Shown here piece by piece: positions 10,369 to 21,598 of a stretch of 64,000 nucleotides of DNA (position 1 is its first letter; each line of letters begins with the position of its first letter). The stretch spans positions 1-64,000 of the forward strand of contig CAICTM010000368.1 of the NCBI GenBank assembly GCA_903772945.1, read 5' to 3'. Source of the stretch: Seminavis robusta (lineage: Eukaryota; Bacillariophyta; Bacillariophyceae; Naviculales; Naviculaceae). The position numbers and the translations under genes were made by a program. The notes beneath the pieces are model-generated. The model searched no databases, was not told the origin of the DNA, and worked only from the letters and a program-made list of their open reading frames with translations.

Positions 10369-11142
10369 ATGAGCAGCTCCGAAGAGAAGAACAACGCGAC
10401 CGCCCCGGATGAGCGTGTGGATGCACCAAGTGACGAGTCGACGGGTGACAAGCGTGATGCTTCCGATGATGTGAGTGATGAAGCTGCTTCGCCCAAGCGC
10501 CGTCGCACTACTACTGAAGACGCCAATGACGAGGAGGAAGAAGTGCAGGACGCCAATGACGAGGAGGAAGACGCTAATGACGACGAGGAAGAAGAAGCGC
10601 AGGAAGAAGTACAGGAAGAAGCGCAGGGAGAAGACCTCTGTCAGCAAATGGGACTCTTGGATGGATCTCGTCTCGAAGTGGAATGGCAATTGGTCAACGA
10701 CGATGACAGCATGACGACCCGATGGTGGGGCTGCAAACTCTTGCCTCACGATGGACGCGTGGAAGATGGGGTGGCGGTCCGTGTGTTGGAGTATGATGCT
10801 TTGGAGCCTCACTATCCGGAGCCCTCCCGAGAAGATGTCCTCTTTCTGAGCAGCGAAATCCTTATTTCTCCCGAAAGCCAAGCCGAGTTCAAGTACCGTG
10901 TCAAGGATGTTGTTGTCGGACTCACTAATGACCAGACACGAGAATTCGTCACCAACATTTTGATGCAAGCTTTCAACCGACAGCAAGCCAGTTTCCCCCA
11001 AATGGATCGAGCGACGCAAGGTGCTCTCGCGGAAAGCTTTTGCCGGAAAAAGGAAGCATTGTTGGACGCCCTCGCTGCGCATAACAATGGTCCTATTATT
11101 ACTGCCGATCGCATTCGCGAAATTATGCGTCGTCAAAACTAA
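10369..11142 (+). CDS. Tudor-like plus helical-domain protein, copy 3 (unknown family)
   Basis: A 257-residue protein when started at the ATG after CTATCAGTCAAAG, the leader shared with the two upstream genes; the same frame stays open upstream but without an ATG. Residues 1-85 are disordered, with an arginine patch (SPKRRRTTTED) that may be nuclear targeting and a duplicated acidic run (DANDEEE). Residues about 95-180 look like a small beta-barrel with WWGCKLLPHDGR and AVRVLEYDALEPHYPEPS; I recall similar segments in diatom hypothetical proteins, and it is Tudor-like by impression only. Residues about 190-257 match the helical domain of copies 1 and 2 (LAESFCRKKEALLDAL, then ADRIREIM) but end before the basic tail. 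It may be the parental form from which the short copies derive. A histone- or nucleic-acid-binding role would be a guess. Confidence 0.75.
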   Translation: MSSSEEKNNATAPDERVDAPSDESTGDKRDASDDVSDEAASPKRRRTTTEDANDEEEEVQDANDEEEDANDDEEEEAQEEVQEEAQGEDLCQQMGLLDGSRLEVEWQLVNDDDSMTTRWWGCKLLPHDGRVEDGVAVRVLEYDALEPHYPEPSREDVLFLSSEILISPESQAEFKYRVKDVVVGLTNDQTREFVTNILMQAFNRQQASFPQMDRATQGALAESFCRKKEALLDALAAHNNGPIITADRIREIMRRQN

Positions 11143-11561
11143 AAAGCAATGGTGGGGTATGGTATAGTACTCATGACGATTTGTTTGTGGTGTGGGAAAA
11201 CAAGTCACTGTTTGCTTTGCTTGTCGATTTATTTGGAATATAGTCACCGTTGAAGGGAGCAGCGTAGCTAGCTAGTAACACAACCTACTAGTACTAGTTT
11301 ATGGAAACATTTTTTGCAATAGATCTCTAGTCTGCCCTGGTTGTCATGCCAAGTCAGAGCCTAATTGAAGCATCGTAGTTTCTGGCAGTTTGTTGGATGA
11401 ATCAAATCTGTCGTGTCTGGCACACAGCAGACAATCCAAACAAATATTTTAGCAGTCCCTCTTTTTGAAGACGTACTGGTAGCACTCTCGTTTTCCGGCC
11501 TACAAGGACAGCACAAGAGATAACGCTTCAGAAATAAATGAGTCTACGTATTCTATGTATT
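11143..11561. other. Intergenic, shared 3' flank then spacer
   Basis: The first 200 bases carry the family's downstream words (TATGGTAT, CACCGTTGAAGGGAGCA, TACTAGTACTAG, TATGGAAACAT) seen after copies 1 and 2. The rest is the 3' end of the converging histidine kinase gene. Nothing else is seen. Confidence 0.5.
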
Positions 11562-14082
11562 CTAAGTTTTGATGATTGTGCCATAGTTGGGATACTGGGT
11601 CAGGGGGGAATGGTCCGGTAGCTTTGGACGCTTCGGGTCTCCTCCGGTTGACATGGAAGCAATGGATGCCTCCTTCAAGACGGTGCGGTTCGAGGGCGCC
11701 ACAACCTTGGATGTGTTCGAGTCGTAGCTGCAGTCGTGCCGGCACTGCAATGGCTGGGTATTTGTTGGTGTTGGTGGAGATGCCGCGAGGGTAGGACGAG
11801 CGCCACAGTCTTTTGAATGCTGTGGAGCCACTTGCAAATTTGGCCGTGGTACAAGGTGCCTCGAGCAAATGTCATGCAGGGTAGTTCGCAGAATAGGTTT
11901 GGAGTGATATTCGTCTGCTCCCAAACCGATTGTGCGATTGCGTTCATCCGAAAGCACGTTGGCTGAAAGGGCTACAATGGGTAGATCCATGTTTTTTTGC
12001 CTAATGGTCGAGATTGCAGTGTTGCCGTCCATGATGGGCATGCTAATGTCCATGAAGACCAGAGAGTACCTTGGGCGCGATACATCGTTGCGATTTGGCT
12101 CGTAGTTCCGACTGTCCAACAGGGCATCCACCGCCTCTTGCCCATTCGTAGCGACTCGGTGTTCTATCTTGTACGTTGACAGCATCTTTCCCAGTATCTT
12201 GCGATTCACAGAGTTGTCATCGACCACCAAGACGACGTTGTCGTTGGAAGGAAGCTGAAAGCTAGGCAGCTTGCATGTCTTGGGAATCTGTAGCATTGGC
12301 GGTGACGTTGGGCAATGGTCACTTATGCTGCCCACGGTCCTCCAAGAGTGATCGTTGAGTGGAACCAATGGGGCTGGAGGGAGGGGTGGAAGTGGTAACG
12401 GTGTGGCTAGGGCAAGAAGCGGCCCAGATGCATGTAGAGAGGTCTGCTCTGTGTGGTCGGAGACTTCCTGGTGCAGCCCGGAAAAGTCAACACACGACGG
12501 AAGCCTCTGACACTTCAAGAATTGCTTGGGTACTTGTGTCTGATCGGATGGCAGACACTCTCCAACGTAGTCGAGTTTTTTCTTTCTTTGGTGCTTCTTG
12601 TCGCCGGTAGCGCGGAAGGATTCGCCCATCATCATCCGCTCCGTGGACTCGTCCTCGTGGCTGGATTCATCACTGTGACACTCAGTGTTCCCTGGTAGCC
12701 CCACGGGAAGTCTCAGGTGGAACTTTGCACCCTTTCCTGGTTTGCTGGTGACTGATATGCTTCCACCCATGGTCTTCGTGAGGCTCGAAATGATGGAAAG
12801 CCCCAATCCTGTTCCGCCATGAATGCGGAAGTCTGAAAGTTTCGCTTGGGTGTAGGGTTCAAATATATCTTCCAGTCTTTCATGAGAAATGCCACAACCA
12901 GTATCTTCGACGATGACTGACAGGACTACAGTGCGCTTGTCTGTGTCCTCACAGTCACATGGTGTTGCATCGGCCTCATCGCTCCCGTCACTACCCCCAA
13001 GCAATGCCATGGAGAAGAGAGGCTTCTCCTCCGAGCCTGTGCCATCCAGTTTGCTTCCCTGTTGACTAGGGGTTTTTCTGTGGCATACACCGCCGCGTTT
13101 GCTGGCAAACATGGAAACTGGCCGGTTGGCGGACATGGTCACGGTGTGTTCCGTATCTTGCTCTTCCTCCTCTTCAGATTCGACAATCCCCCGAGCCAGC
13201 ACCTTGAGGGATATGGTTCCTTCGGATGTGAACTTGCAACTGTTCGACAGGAGATTATAGATGATCTGCAGGATACGCACAGAGTCTCCCTTGATCATTC
13301 GGGGGACCGAAGGAGACATGGAGCATACCAATGCCACAGTTCCCTGATGCTTCCTTTGGACCTGACGTGACATGCTATCCCCCAGTCTTTTGATCATGGA
13401 GTGCAAATCAAACGCCCGACTTTCCACCTCCAGCTTTCCACTATCAAGCTTTGACAGATCCAAGACATCGTTGACCAACCGCAGCATGAGCAGGCTGGAG
13501 TCTGAGATGCTAGAAACCTCTTCTTCTTGCTCTGCCGACATGGGAGTGTCCTGCAAGCATTCGGCTGAGGATGTAATGGCAAATAGAGGATTCCTGATTG
13601 GTGTGTTCCAAGAAGCAATTTTGAGTCCGTGCAATCCGATTTCATTCTGTCATCCTGACACATGGTACATACCTGATTTCATGGCAGAGAAACGCCATAA
13701 ATGTGAACAGCTTCGCTTTGGACTCGGTAGAATCTTGTGTCAACTTGGACACTGTCTGGTCGACCAGAGTGAACATGTCTGGTATGACAGGAACCAGACA
13801 AACGGCTGTAATAGCAGACACGACAGCATTGCCGTATTGAATAGCAGCATACAGAAACGTTTGGGCTTGTCCAAGGCCCAGCAACAGTTGGTTGCAACCG
13901 GAGAGGAAAGTGTAAAAGGCAAAGAGAATCAAGCACCACGTGAGCCGCCATGGGATGTTGCGCCTGTGCGGATATCGGTGCAGCGATGTCATGAATTGCA
14001 ATGAGATCACCACATTGGCAACCGCCACCAGAAGGTGTGAGATTGCAAGTAGGTCAAGAGCCATGGTTGGTCCGAAGTCCAT
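11562..14082 (-). CDS. Membrane hybrid histidine kinase with ethylene-receptor-like N-terminus
   Basis: Two exons, 14082-13673 and 13593-11562, with a 79-base GT-AG intron at 13594-13672. Splicing joins FLCHEI to RNPLF through an AG|G arginine codon and restores the kinase H box CHEIRNPL (His134). The product is 813 residues. Residues 8-105 form three membrane helices whose spacing and wording (NAVVSAITAVCLVPVIPD) match the ethylene-binding domain of ETR1-type receptors. By my alignment the copper ligands Cys65 and His69 are Ser61 and Gln65 here, and Asp25, Tyr32 and Pro36 are His, Asn and Ser. No GAF or PAS domain precedes the kinase core. The ATPase domain shows N250 (IIYNLLSN), VEDTGCG and GGTGLGLS. 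After a proline-rich linker, a receiver domain has the DD pair, the phospho-acceptor Asp652 (VFMDISMP) and Lys702. It should autophosphorylate and pass phosphate to its own receiver. The ligand is unknown. Confidence 0.9.
13594..13672 (-). other. Intron in the histidine kinase H box
   Basis: On the minus strand the intron runs from GTATGT to CAATCAG and is 79 bases long. Without its removal the histidine and the conserved NP of the H box lie in different frames, so splicing decides whether an active kinase is made. Confidence 0.85.
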
Positions 14083-15289
14083 TGCCGTCGAAAGTTGGTT
14101 TCTGTGTAATACTGAAACACCACAACCGTACTCAGAATAATGGGCTACAGCTATTGTGGCTAGCTAGCGGTTGGCTAGAAAGCTCTCGGAGTGGCTGAAA
14201 ACTGGATCAAGGTGCGAGAGTAGTACGCTAGTACGCTAGTACGATGTACTTCAGCAAAGCTAGCTTCCCGTGGCTTCCTTGAAGATACTGTTGGCGACCC
14301 AGAGCATAGAAAGGAACCGGTCTATTAAATCTCATTTCCATTCCACCTTGAAGTTACTTCAAATTCAGAACTCAATAGACCGTCAGCGTGGTCAGTAGAA
14401 CAATCAAAGAAAGATTATTATTAATACTCTGAGCAGACTGTAGAAGACCCATCGAATCTGGTGAGACAGTTACGGTCAGAAAGTAAGTGTTATATCTCTA
14501 CCTTTAATGGTGGGAGGAACAATCTACAGCGTCAACTCTCGTTCTATCAATGCAAACTCTAACTTCAACAACAGCTCAGATGCCTTTGATGAACCTTCAA
14601 CCTTCAACCAACATTCATTAGCACCTGCCTCATTCATAAGAATGCTCCAATTTGTATTCTTTTCCTGACTTTCTAATTTAAAATAGAAGTCTCTACCTTA
14701 GTCCTACTGTACGAGCTGTATTACGGTAGACTTGTGAGAAGCCCTACTCGAAGCTACAGTTGTGTTGGCTACCCAGTAATCAGTTTCTTTCTTACTGGGC
14801 CACTATTGATGAATTTCTCATTCATTCGGTCAACAATTCATATATTTGTTTGCTATTCTTACATGTACTCTTTGGGGGTTTAGTTTTGTTGTTGTCACGC
14901 TACCCAAATCTCAGGATCTGGAGGAGATTCTGGACCTTTTCACAAGCAGGGCTCTCACAGGGGGCAGGAACAGGGGGAGCAGGAACGCAATTCTCAATTT
15001 CTCATGGTGGAGGTTCTTATGTCCAGGTTCGGAGTGAACCCCAGCATGCGCTGTTGTGGCTGAGTACAGTGTAAGTACCAGGTACCAGCTACATGTACTA
15101 GTCTATTAATAGTAGTTTGGTTATTACACACAATGTCATGTTCGACCAGGCTGTGTGGCACGGAAAGTCGAGTAAGTGTTGTTATGACATTGTTGTTATT
15201 GTTGCTTCAGCGCTTCTGCAAATAGCTCGAACCAGCTAGCTAGAGAGTGGCAGCTCTACATGTAGTAGCTATCGCTTAGCAGTTGAGTG

Positions 15290-15350
15290 GCTAGTAGCTA
15301 GCTAGCTAGCCAAGCTCTAGAATCTACTAGTAGAGCTAGCTAGCCTAGCT
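15290..15350. repeat. CTAG palindrome cluster
   Basis: Several overlapping GCTAGCTAGC words, with TAGTAGAG spacers, form a self-complementary cluster like the one at 4835. Confidence 0.7.
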
Positions 15351-17704
15351 AGCAATGCTTGCTACTTTCTACTTTCTACAGTGGCCAGAGACTTACCGGT
15401 AAATAATGAGAAGGTTGAAGCGGAAGCTCACCAATAATGGAGAAGAGAAGACAAAATAAATTAAATTCTCAGCGGTCGGAAGCTTGAAGCGCTAGACTTT
15501 GTAGGCCTTACCGCTTTGTTGCCGGAGAACAATGGAGTGACAGTCTGTTGCTCGAGTAATCTTCCTTGCTTCAATACCCGCACGAACAAGCTCGTGGCTG
15601 CCAGTTGCAAGGTATTTTGTTATTATTTTGTTGAAGGAAACCGCTTGGGCTGCTACGCTACCAAATACCAAAGGCCACAGGGAGGATGTGGAGGCCAAGA
15701 AATATATTGACTCTTCAATGGAACTGCCGGTTGCCATGAGAAGAAGCAACTCTAAAGCCAGGGTGGCGATTGGCAGATTCAAAGCCGCCAAAGGGGAAGA
15801 TGCAGGGCGAGGTCGTCGACAGTGATTGAATGGTCAGTTGTCAGTTGTCAGTTCACGCTACCTACCTTACTTCAAACCAAGCAGATTTCTGCATGCAGGT
15901 TGTCAAGAGAAGTATCAATCACAACGAGGCACAACTTCCGATTCCGTGCTATCAAGTGAAGAGGTTGTTGCGCGCCCACTTCTTGACGAAACCGTTGGTT
16001 GGCGACGTTCACAGGTACTGTCGTCCTTGTGTCGAGCGAGAACAGGCCACCCTCCAGGCGAGGCGAGGCGAGTCATCGCTCCAGTTGTGTCAACGGAGGA
16101 AACAGAATCAGTCCTTCATCAAATCCCAAAACCAACCTTGTTGTTGTTCAGAAAAGCAAGAACTCACTACATTGCTGACCACGGTGAGGTTCGTCAGCAA
16201 CTGAACATATTGCTTGTCCAAAATTAGAATAATTGAGCGGCTTGGGCCGCCTCCAAATCATCCATAGCAAGAACGCCTAGACATTTAAGATTAAGGAATT
16301 TTGTATCCTCACTCCAACGATTGCTTGCTCCCCTCAGCTGCCTCTTTGCTCGCTGTATCTCCTCCAAGCGAACAGATTTCTCCGTAGGTTGAGAAGGCCT
16401 TTGTCCGGTACTGATGGACCAACCATTTATTTGTCACCCATTTGATGTCCATCATCCCTGCTGCAACATCCTTTCCGCTCCAATTTTGGTGCAGCTAATC
16501 AGAATATCTGACATGGTCGAACAGCTGGGTCGAACAATCTTCGTCCTGTGTAAACAAACTTAGTTGACAAGATGTGTGGAAAGGTCAGTGGGTTTGTTCC
16601 AGGCGCAGCTTCCCAATGTCTGAGTAAAAGTCCGCACCCGCACCTCAAGATTGCCGTTTGTTTTTCCAAAAAATTCCTCGCGCAGGCCACCCCGTCCTTC
16701 GCCAGGCAGCCGAGTGACTTGACTCAGTCGGTCAGAGAGTCGGTCGAGAGAGTCAAGTTTCGCAGTCGTTACTTTTCTGCTGCTCACCTTCTTCCTCGCA
16801 TCTTGTGTTTCAAACGAACGAAGAGGAGAGTACTGACAATGATCGAATGTGTTGAAGCGGGAGTGTCTCGACGGTCCACGAATTCCATGGCCAGGTGCAG
16901 CAACAGAATTTCCAAGACTACACCACGATTCGAGCTCTCACAACCTACGATGATTGGGCATTCCTCCTTCGCCGCAACGAAGTTCATGCACCAAGAGGTT
17001 CCGAACATCATCAAGCCACGCTCTCCTGCTTTTCGACTCGACTCACGACGGCTGATCGGTGGAGCTTCGACGGTCTTCTGGTGTGTTGTGGTCGACCAGC
17101 GTGTCCTGGAAGTGGTAGTCCTGTCCAAGACGAAGAAGCTGTCAAACAGAAACGATGATGACCACGCCGCTACCGTACCAAGCCGAACGGTTGAGGCTTT
17201 GAGATTGACTCGATGTACCGCGGAATCGTACCGTTGTCCAGAAGAAGGCGATCCACTGGCTCGCAACGTCCTCCGGTGGCAGAGCAGCGGTGTGACGGTC
17301 CGTCGACGGCCTCTAGCAAAGTGCCGAGCCTTCCACCGGCGAGAGTAAATGTCCTGTTTCTGTCACGCAGACTGCTGCGGCCGCCGCAAAGAGGACTCGA
17401 CGCTGGTTCCCTGTTGCGGTGGCTCCTCCTTTTCCTGTTGGTTGAATGTTCACTTTACAAGGCCACACTGGAAGTTGGGGCGACTTTGCAGAGACCCCGA
17501 TTGAAGCTGACTCCTCTTTCCGAGCTAGTGCATTTCGACCTGCTTTTCTGTTCCTGTTGGAGCTCACTGTTGGTGGTTCCTGTGACATTAGTAGTTCTTT
17601 GCTCTAAGAGCCAGCATTCGTGTTGGAAGGGTTGGCGGGCACTCGAAAGGGTGTTCCTTAGCTGCTTCGCTGAACCAAAGTGGACCGCAGCAATGCCAGC
17701 CAAG

Positions 17705-17832
17705 TGGACCGCAAAGTCCGAGAAAAACTAGTACATGTGGACCGCAAAGTCCGAGAAAAACTAGTGCATGTGGACCGCAATGTCCGAGAAAAAATAGAAA
17801 CATGTGGACCGCGATGTCCGAGAAAAACTAGG
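17705..17832. repeat. 33-bp tandem repeat, four units
   Basis: Units begin at 17705, 17738, 17771 and 17805 with TGGACCGCAA or a variant, followed by GTCCGAGAAAAA. The period is 33 bases in the first steps and 34 in the last. Because 33 is a multiple of three, the plus strand reads an 11-residue repeat (VDRKVREKLVH). A shorter match, GTGGACCGCA, lies just upstream near 17680. No supported gene contains it. Confidence 0.8.
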
Positions 17833-20147
17833 CGGAGGCGTTTACTGTTGGTTCAATTGAAGGGTCACATCAAGGGTAGCCAGGTTTGTGGTTCCTGTGC
17901 TAGGGAGGCTTCACAGCTGACTGAACGTATCCACTTTGATAGTTAATACCTGTGACACCTGAAAACCAACCTCTACCGTCGTTGATGCAATGAACTTCGA
18001 AGAGTTTCCACGTCCACGTCGTGAAGTTTGGGGAGCATCTTCCTTTTGGTTGATGCGAGCCGAGAGAAACTCAAACTCAAACCAGTACTTCAGTACAAGC
18101 GTTGAAGGCCCGGTCCTCCAGTTGGAAGTCTCTTTCGTTGGCAGTAGTATTTGCCAGCAACTCGAAAGGCAGCATCTGCACGGGTCATTTGCTGTGTTGT
18201 ACTGCCAGGGAACCTTCAATAAGGTGGTCCATGGCTCTTCCAACAGTCCCAGTAGCTCATCATTACTTTCGTCCTGACTGCTGGAATAGCTAATCTAACC
18301 CCGTCAACTGCTGGTAAGCTGATCTCGCACTAGTCTTCTTTGGCCCGCCGTAGCTATAAGGTTTCCTTGGCCCTCACACCAACCTTGTCCCTGTCGGTCG
18401 GTGGTACGGTATACCAGTAGCAAGACCCTCGTCCCTCGGCTGGATGTTGGCTTCTTTGGGCAGGTTAGTCCTCGAGCCCTCCTGCTCTGGCGGCTAGTGC
18501 CTTTCTTTGAGTTCCAGTCACCCTTGGCCTACCGTACGCACGATACCAGCCCTGTGGAATGAACTTGTTGGTGATTCCTTGTTGCTGCTTGTCTGACCCC
18601 GGGAACTCTTTGGGTGGCCGGCTAGTATCTTGCTCCCTTTGGGTTGGTTCACCTCGAGGCGGCTGTTAGCAACTGACTACTACTTTCTCTTTTTGACAGA
18701 CACGCGCTGACTGATGCTGAGTACGTTGTTGTGCTGCTCCCTTTCTTGGTGGGGTCAGGGTTCGGCGTTATGCTAAGATCGTTGAATCGAATCACTTCCC
18801 TTTCTTCTCACGCCCTGGCGGGATGAATTGATAAGAGTTGACGTGCATCGTAGTCTTGGACTAGCCAGCTGCCCTCAGTCGGGCACAGCCAGTCAGCAAT
18901 CATTGCAGAAGGAAGTCACAAAATAATCGAGCGCACCAACTACCACCGCCTTGAGCTTCTGCGTTGGAGACCTTCCTGTGCTGGCGGTGTGGCTGCTTGG
19001 GTTAGCTAGCTAGACCTGTTGTAGCTGTTTCGCTCACTGGTGAACTCAGAGCTTTCCCTGTTTGCTTTGCCGCAGTCGTGAGCGACATTGTAATCGGTGG
19101 TCCCTGGCTATTCGCAGTATCCGATCAAGCTACCGTAGCTCTAGCTCTAGATCTAGAGCGATTGATGCATTTGAGTTGCCAGTAGTTGGTTCTTGGCGGG
19201 CGCATCCAAAGCTAACACTTACTTTATTGGCTAGCTAGTAGCTCGGTACCGTTGTACAAGAAAGCCAGCCTGTAGTAGTCTAGTACTACCACTTTTTTGG
19301 AGGCCGCGAGGGCTGGGAGGACCGATTCTACGACCACTTTCATTCTGTTATCATTCCTTGGCTTTCTCTTGGCTCTAACGGTATACTTTGGTCTTACCTG
19401 TGATCTGTGATGACTAACTCTTCATCTTCATCGGTTCTTAAAAAATACTACATGATGTACTCCAGTAGCTGCTCTGGGGTGAGCTAGAGCTGCTGGTACG
19501 GTACCTGGTACCAGTAGCCTCAACGCCTCAACGCGGGAGATCAGGTCACTGATTTGAGACCTTTGTCACTGGAGTTTGTGAGGAGCTCTTTATTAGTCAT
19601 CAACCGTCCATTGTTAAATCCTTCCACTTCACTTTCAAAAAGAATGGGTGAAAAGGCAGGTTCACCTGTTCACCTGAGAATTCACTCTTAGAAGAGGGTT
19701 AAATCATTATCGTAAGATTATTGCCACGGAACATGCCAAGTCATTTGCGGTTTTGGTACCAATCCTCTTGCTTGTGCTTTGTCAGGAACTTCGTTTGCAT
19801 TACGGTACCAGGTGGTAATACTAGACTACTAGTACGGTAATACTGCGTTCAAGCGTCAAGCGTTTGGAGTATTGTGCAACTGTGCAACCACCGTGCTTCT
19901 GCATGAAAGTGGTGGTAAAATAATGTTGAAATGCAGGTGCAGTAGCCTGTACAAGCAAATAAATATCCGAAGCCGTCGAACTCTCCGAGCAACCAGTCGC
20001 CGATCATCCGGTATTCCTCTTCTGGAGCAAAACCAACTTTGGCAGCTCCGAGAGCACAAAGCTAAGCAAGGAAGAGTTTCCCACAAATCAATTCACATAC
20101 TTACCTACCGATACCGTACCAGAGCTAGCTAACAGATAGATATTCAG

Positions 20148-21137
20148 ATGACCATGTTTGGAGAAAGCGGACGCAACTCAGCCCCAGCGCTCTTGCTGAC
20201 GAGCAGCGAGATTTTGTTGGTCCCTTCCTCTCCCACTCCAAGTTGTTGTGATCCCAACATTCCCTCCACTTTTGATTCTCTCCTCGACGTGGGAAAACTC
20301 ACACTCTCCCCCAGTCACAACAAGGTCGGTGGCGCTTGCTCCTCTCGATCATTGTTGGACAAGCGCGTACGATTTGCGACGCAACTCGAGACGGTGGCGG
20401 CATATGTGGAAACGCGGGAAGAGATTGCCCCCGATGCCGACAAGATTTGGCACAATCCCACGGAGCTTTTCGTGATGCGAGAAGGCGCCATGGAGTTTGC
20501 CAAGCACATTCGCAAACAACCGGATTCGTACTATAGTCAAAGCATGGCCCATGTCCACCAATGGGCCCAAGACACCGCACTCGAACGCCAAGAGCAAGAA
20601 GAAGGCGGTAGATTTCTAGGCAACATTTGTGCTCCTCCCGAATTCTTGAAGGAATGGGCCGTCTTGTCATCGGACCGTCGGGGACTGGAACGCAATGTCC
20701 TACAAAAACCTCTGCAACGAGCATGGGCCCGATCCGTCAAGGCCGCCACCAATGTCGTCTTGGATCTGCAAGAAGAAGAAGAAGAAGAGAAAAAGAATTC
20801 TGATCATTCCGAAGAGTCTTCCAGTAGTACAACCACCGACAGTCATGCCAGTTTGACAGGTGGCTCTACCGTTGCTGAAAGTGACAATGACAGTAGTAGC
20901 TACGAATCCATCCTGCGTCAACGCTACCAAGAAGCCTCCCGTGCAGCCGTGATTTTGGCCCTGGCCATGGGCAACATTGATGCCAAGATTGCGGCCGGAT
21001 ATCAGCGCCAAAAGAACACTCGTTCTCCCGTGAAACGCAGCAACAGCCGCAAGCTGAGACGAAGCCCACGGTCGTCCCCGGGATGTGTCAAGATTTCGGG
21101 CAAGACGGGTGAGATTCCCGCGTTGCCCGTTCTGTAG
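20148..21137 (+). CDS. Conserved diatom-type protein of unknown function
   Basis: An intronless 329-residue protein. Residues about 72-125 contain VRFATQLETV followed by an acidic stretch, IWHNPTEL and FVMREGAMEFAK. I know this order (a VRF word, then W-x-x-x-x-E-L/F and a helix) from many unannotated diatom proteins, but it has no named function. Residues 205-250 are glutamate-, serine- and threonine-rich and probably disordered. A helix follows (YQEASRAAVILALAMGNIDAKIAAGY), and the C-terminus is basic (KRSNSRKLRRSPRSS), which suggests a nuclear location. ATG at 20148 is the first in frame; a second Met lies two codons on. The gene faces CIAO1 tail to tail across 460 bases. Confidence 0.75.
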   Translation: MTMFGESGRNSAPALLLTSSEILLVPSSPTPSCCDPNIPSTFDSLLDVGKLTLSPSHNKVGGACSSRSLLDKRVRFATQLETVAAYVETREEIAPDADKIWHNPTELFVMREGAMEFAKHIRKQPDSYYSQSMAHVHQWAQDTALERQEQEEGGRFLGNICAPPEFLKEWAVLSSDRRGLERNVLQKPLQRAWARSVKAATNVVLDLQEEEEEEKKNSDHSEESSSSTTTDSHASLTGGSTVAESDNDSSSYESILRQRYQEASRAAVILALAMGNIDAKIAAGYQRQKNTRSPVKRSNSRKLRRSPRSSPGCVKISGKTGEIPALPVL

Positions 21138-21598
21138 ATTGATCATCGTGGTCATTCTAGCTAGAAAAGCTGTTCAGTCTACTACGACTCGCATGTATCT
21201 TGAACTACATCATTCACTGCATATTATGATAAACTAAAGAAACCAGAAAGAATGAGAATGCTATCGTATGGTCTTTCTCTAAGCTAGCTACTGTGTGCAC
21301 TGTGGTCCGCTGAAAAATGTAGAAATCATGCCGGGGGGTCAGCTCATCTGATCAGAAAAGCTGCAGACGCTCGGGCTTATTCCGTCATCAAACACAAGCC
21401 TCTTGCTGTAGGGGGCATACTGTGCTGGCCTCCTGAAGCACTGTAGCCCTAGACTGAGCAGCCGAGTAAACTTTGGTGATCCCTAGCTAGCTAGTTTGTG
21501 GCCATGCTGTTAGAAACGAAATCCAACCTTCCAATGATGCAATCATGAACCAAAATTCTGTATCATCTCTAACTTCTTTATTCATAGTTATGTGTGTA
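21138..21598. other. Convergent intergenic region
   Basis: This is the 3' region of two converging genes. It is AT-rich with CTAGCTAG near 21170, 21290 and 21485, and holds no coding signal that I see. Confidence 0.5.

Larger units (their letters stand above)
14083..20147. other. Six-kilobase stretch with no supported gene
   Basis: No frame here has a recognisable domain. The longest frame (16572-17348) overlaps other open frames on the same strand and its wording is not protein-like. 15175-15360 has a CTAG cluster. 16780-17350 is the most coding-like part: a second frame at 16895-17158 reads smoothly (FQDYTTIRALTTYDDWAFLL), so an old decayed gene is possible. 17705-17832 is a tandem repeat. 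18280-20100 is spacer with frequent GGTACC and CTAGCTAG words. A long RNA gene cannot be excluded from sequence alone. Confidence 0.45.

Noticed and set aside
10363-11247. Minus-strand frame of 294 codons opposite copy 3
   Set aside because: It mirrors the acidic repeats and the helical domain; the plus strand has the shared leader and paralogues.
11576-14140. Plus-strand frames opposite the histidine kinase, including one of 210 codons at 13372-14004
   Set aside because: They are antisense to exons with complete kinase and receiver motifs and have no features of their own.
15492-16227. Frames of 99 to 133 codons on both strands
   Set aside because: They overlap, lack domains and show no shared leader or splice pattern.
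16572-17348. A 258-codon plus-strand frame
   Set aside because: Other plus frames overlap it, the wording is basic and irregular, and no domain is visible.
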